Assembly: GCA_002482845.1 (NCBI GenBank)
Contig: DLGT01000003.1
Location: 1 to 56,503, forward strand
Reading direction: 5' to 3'
DNA: 56,503 nt
Origin: Saprospiraceae bacterium UBA7687
Lineage (GTDB): Bacteria > Bacteroidota > Bacteroidia > Chitinophagales > Saprospiraceae
Positions within the stretch are counted from its first letter, which is position 1. Every line of letters begins with the position of its first letter. The notes beneath the pieces are model-generated. The model was not told the origin of the DNA and made no database searches. It saw only the letters and a list, made by a program, of their open reading frames with translations. A program made the translations under genes and the position numbers. Shown piece after piece: positions 55,153-56,503 of this stretch.

Positions 55153-55173
55153 ATACACACAAAAATTGTGTGT
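55141..55173 (-). terminator. Terminator for the lipoprotein gene (- strand)
   Basis: ACACACAA/TTGTGTGT hairpin (55155-55173, 3-base loop). On the - strand it is followed by TATCTATTTTTTTTT, a good T run made by the A run that ends the 54481-55152 gene. It sits 68 bp after the lipoprotein stop. Confidence 0.55.
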
Positions 55174-55240
55174 CATCTTCGAGTAATCAGAAAACATTAC
55201 TTTTACAATGAAAAGACTATATGTAATACACTTAAGTCTT

Positions 55241-55708
55241 TTAATAACGAGCCTTTAATACGCCATTAGTAATCACAGTAGTCTTTGTGCCGAGACCTTG
55301 AGCTCCTATCCCTTTAAAAGTTGCTGATATAGTTCTATTTTTAGTGTCAATGCTAGTCACATTTATAACGGACATTTCATTATCTAATGTAAAAAAATCT
55401 CCTTTTGGAATGCGCATAAAGAAAAATACACCTCCATCGTTCCAGTCCATACCATGAAGTCCTATTGCAAGGTCAAGTGGAAAGTTTAGATTAAAAGTAT
55501 TGTCACCATCCTTTTTTGATATAAAAACCCGATTGTCATCTTGTAGATAGGTAGTGTCAACTTTGAAATCAGTGAAAGTATAATTTGTACCGTCGATAGT
55601 AAATGAATATTCTTGAACGAATTCAGGTTCTTTGGTATCGTCTTCTTTGGAACAAGCCGCAAAAAATGCAAATAAAACAACTAAAAATAATAATTTTGAA
55701 ACTTTCAT
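55241..55708 (-). CDS. Small lipoprotein
   Basis: I choose ATG at 55708 (MKVSKLLFLVVLFAFFAACS), giving 155 residues with a textbook lipoprotein signal peptide and lipobox Cys19; the longer open frame to 55819 adds an atypical leader. The mature part (YSFTIDGTNYTFTDFKVDT, VISTSIDTKNRTISATFKG-like) is a beta-sandwich of the kind seen in many Bacteroidota surface lipoproteins. Function unknown. Confidence 0.78.
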   Translation of the reverse strand: MKVSKLLFLVVLFAFFAACSKEDDTKEPEFVQEYSFTIDGTNYTFTDFKVDTTYLQDDNRVFISKKDGDNTFNLNFPLDLAIGLHGMDWNDGGVFFFMRIPKGDFFTLDNEMSVINVTSIDTKNRTISATFKGIGAQGLGTKTTVITNGVLKARY

Positions 55709-55958
55709 ATTGATTTGTTTTAATAATTCAGGGCAAAAATAGAAAATTAAAATATAACTCTGGAATTTTGGACTGTTTGTTTTGTACATACCTAAAACCA
55801 ACAGTTGTAAAACTTCCACCTCCTGTATTTAATTCTGAGCGATCAGAAAAACAGACCTTGTAATTTAGCATCAAAAAGTGGTAAATCAATAAAGAATAAA
55901 AGAAAATAAGACTAGCCAGTTATAACTATAACCTTTTTGAAAAGTTGACTCATCACAT

Positions 55959-56009
55959 TTGACAATAAAATCATTGTCAAGTGTTTGTGACAATATTTTT
56001 ATTGTCAAG
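55959..56009. promoter_or_regulatory. Two tandem palindromes, operator-like
   Basis: TTGACAAT-N6-ATTGTCAA (55959-55980) and GTGACAAT-N6-ATTGTCAAG (55987-56009), repeated with a 28-bp period. Both have 7-8 bp arms and 6-base A/T centres. They look like a double binding site for a dimeric regulator, about 250 bp upstream of the lipoprotein gene. The remainder of 55709-56118 shows no gene. Confidence 0.5.
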
Positions 56010-56118
56010 TCTTATTTAAGCGTATTAAAAGTTTTCAATAGTCCAATTTTATTAAATTTCGTTAATTGAAATTTGTAATTAGCATATTAATTAATAAAAG
56101 AATTTCAGATATAACAAC

Positions 56119-56469
56119 TTACTGCAAATTGATTTTAAAATTCGTTACCTTTTTATCCCTACTAACCAAAGTTACAAACTTGTGACCATAATCTTACCAT
56201 GCCACTGTCCACTTCTGCTTGTGATAGTTTGCAAGATGTGCGCAAAGTCATACACTTCCGCGCTTCACTTTCGACCATTAAGCTGAGTGCAACGAAGACA
56301 AATGAGTGAAAGTACTTACTGTAGCTCAATTTCGTTAACTGTTCGTCCCCGCTACGATGCAATATCATCAGGCATCCTGCCTTCGTTAAATATCTAAATA
56401 ATGCGAAGCTACCCCTGAATAAGCAATTCCGCAAATCAACCAAATCTCCAAATCCGCAATTAAAGGCAA
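56119..56469 (-). pseudogene. GC-richer stretch with decayed coding character
   Basis: About 350 bp richer in G and C than the flanking A/T-rich DNA. On the - strand one frame runs ANYHKQKWTVAW, stop, then DYGHKFVTLVSRDKKVTN onward to a stop at 56119-56121, as if a coding frame had acquired an internal TAA. Another - frame stays open for 103 codons but has an odd composition. It may be a decayed gene end or a dispersed repeat; I cannot decide. Confidence 0.35.
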
Positions 56470-56503
56470 TCACTTCCTCTTCACCATTTCCCCAATCGCA
56501 TCG
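56470..56503 (-). CDS. 3' end of a gene cut by the window (tentative)
   Basis: On the - strand the last 34 bases read ...DAIGEMVKRK followed by TGA at 56472-56470, which looks like a natural protein C-terminus. Only ten codons are visible, so neither the family nor the reality of the gene can be confirmed. Confidence 0.3.
   Translation of the reverse strand, partial: DAIGEMVKRK

Noticed and set aside
1..56503. tRNA, rRNA or CRISPR arrays
   Set aside because: No tRNA-like cloverleaf, rRNA sequence or regularly spaced repeat array was recognised by eye in the intergenic gaps; the 28-bp-period palindromes have only two units and no spacers or cas genes.

Overview
The window is a low-GC bacterial chromosome segment, almost certainly from a member of the Bacteroidota; Saprospiraceae-like is my best guess, but no rRNA or tRNA gene is present to place it better. 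The signs are: type IX secretion (T9SS) C-terminal sorting tails on two exported proteins, a PorP/SprF protein, a CHU_C-type 'VPNVFTPNKDGIND' motif, a GSCFA protein, DUF2480, split pntA genes, few Shine-Dalgarno sites, and promoters of the TTTG-N20-TAnnTTTG type. I see no plasmid, phage or CRISPR genes. Most genes are ordinary chromosomal ones, with a few accessory islands.

Layout. 1-7137 is a + strand operon for inorganic carbon uptake: SulP-type anion transporter (5' end cut by the window), outer-membrane porin, DabA and DabB. It is closed by a hairpin at 7156-7193. 7307-9276 is a two-gene Septu-like (PtuA ATPase / PtuB HNH nuclease) defence cassette. tmk follows, converging on a three-gene transhydrogenase operon (pntA1-pntA2-pntB, - strand). 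12957-17103 is an apparent insertion: a 1268-residue WG-repeat exported protein lies between an intact glucosaminidase gene and a 22-codon copy of that gene's own 3' end. 17661-30440 holds housekeeping and envelope genes: a choice-of-anchor-B protein, an AlkA-type glycosylase, a pseudouridine synthase, a GH73/LysM hydrolase, a site-2 protease, acyl-CoA dehydrogenase, lytic transglycosylase, scpB, a PaaE-like reductase and a glycosyltransferase.

30531-38980 carries a large T9SS-exported protein, coaX, a single-repeat DUF1456 protein, a ROK sugar kinase, a CAP-domain protein, the operon bactofilin-atpZ-membrane protein-biotin carrier, and a PorP/SprF protein. 39114-41525 is a tight two-gene unit that I consider the most novel item: a trypsin-fold protein that has lost both its catalytic serine and its oxyanion glycine, followed by a zinc ribbon and an extra domain, preceded by an uncharacterised 438-residue partner. 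41556-54158 has GSCFA, amidohydrolase, DUF1015, sua5/tsaC, a T9SS-exported serine hydrolase, small lipoproteins, two orphan antitoxin-like genes, an MltD-like transglycosylase, gatA and hisS. The right end (55709-56503) is mostly non-coding and holds tandem palindromes and a GC-richer stretch with decayed coding character.

Functional themes are inorganic carbon supply, NADPH supply, cell-wall turnover (two GH73 enzymes and two lytic transglycosylases), T9SS export, and one phage-defence cassette. A family of about 50-130 bp hairpin repeats occurs three times in intergenic gaps (20329-20453, 52307-52440, 54199-54270).
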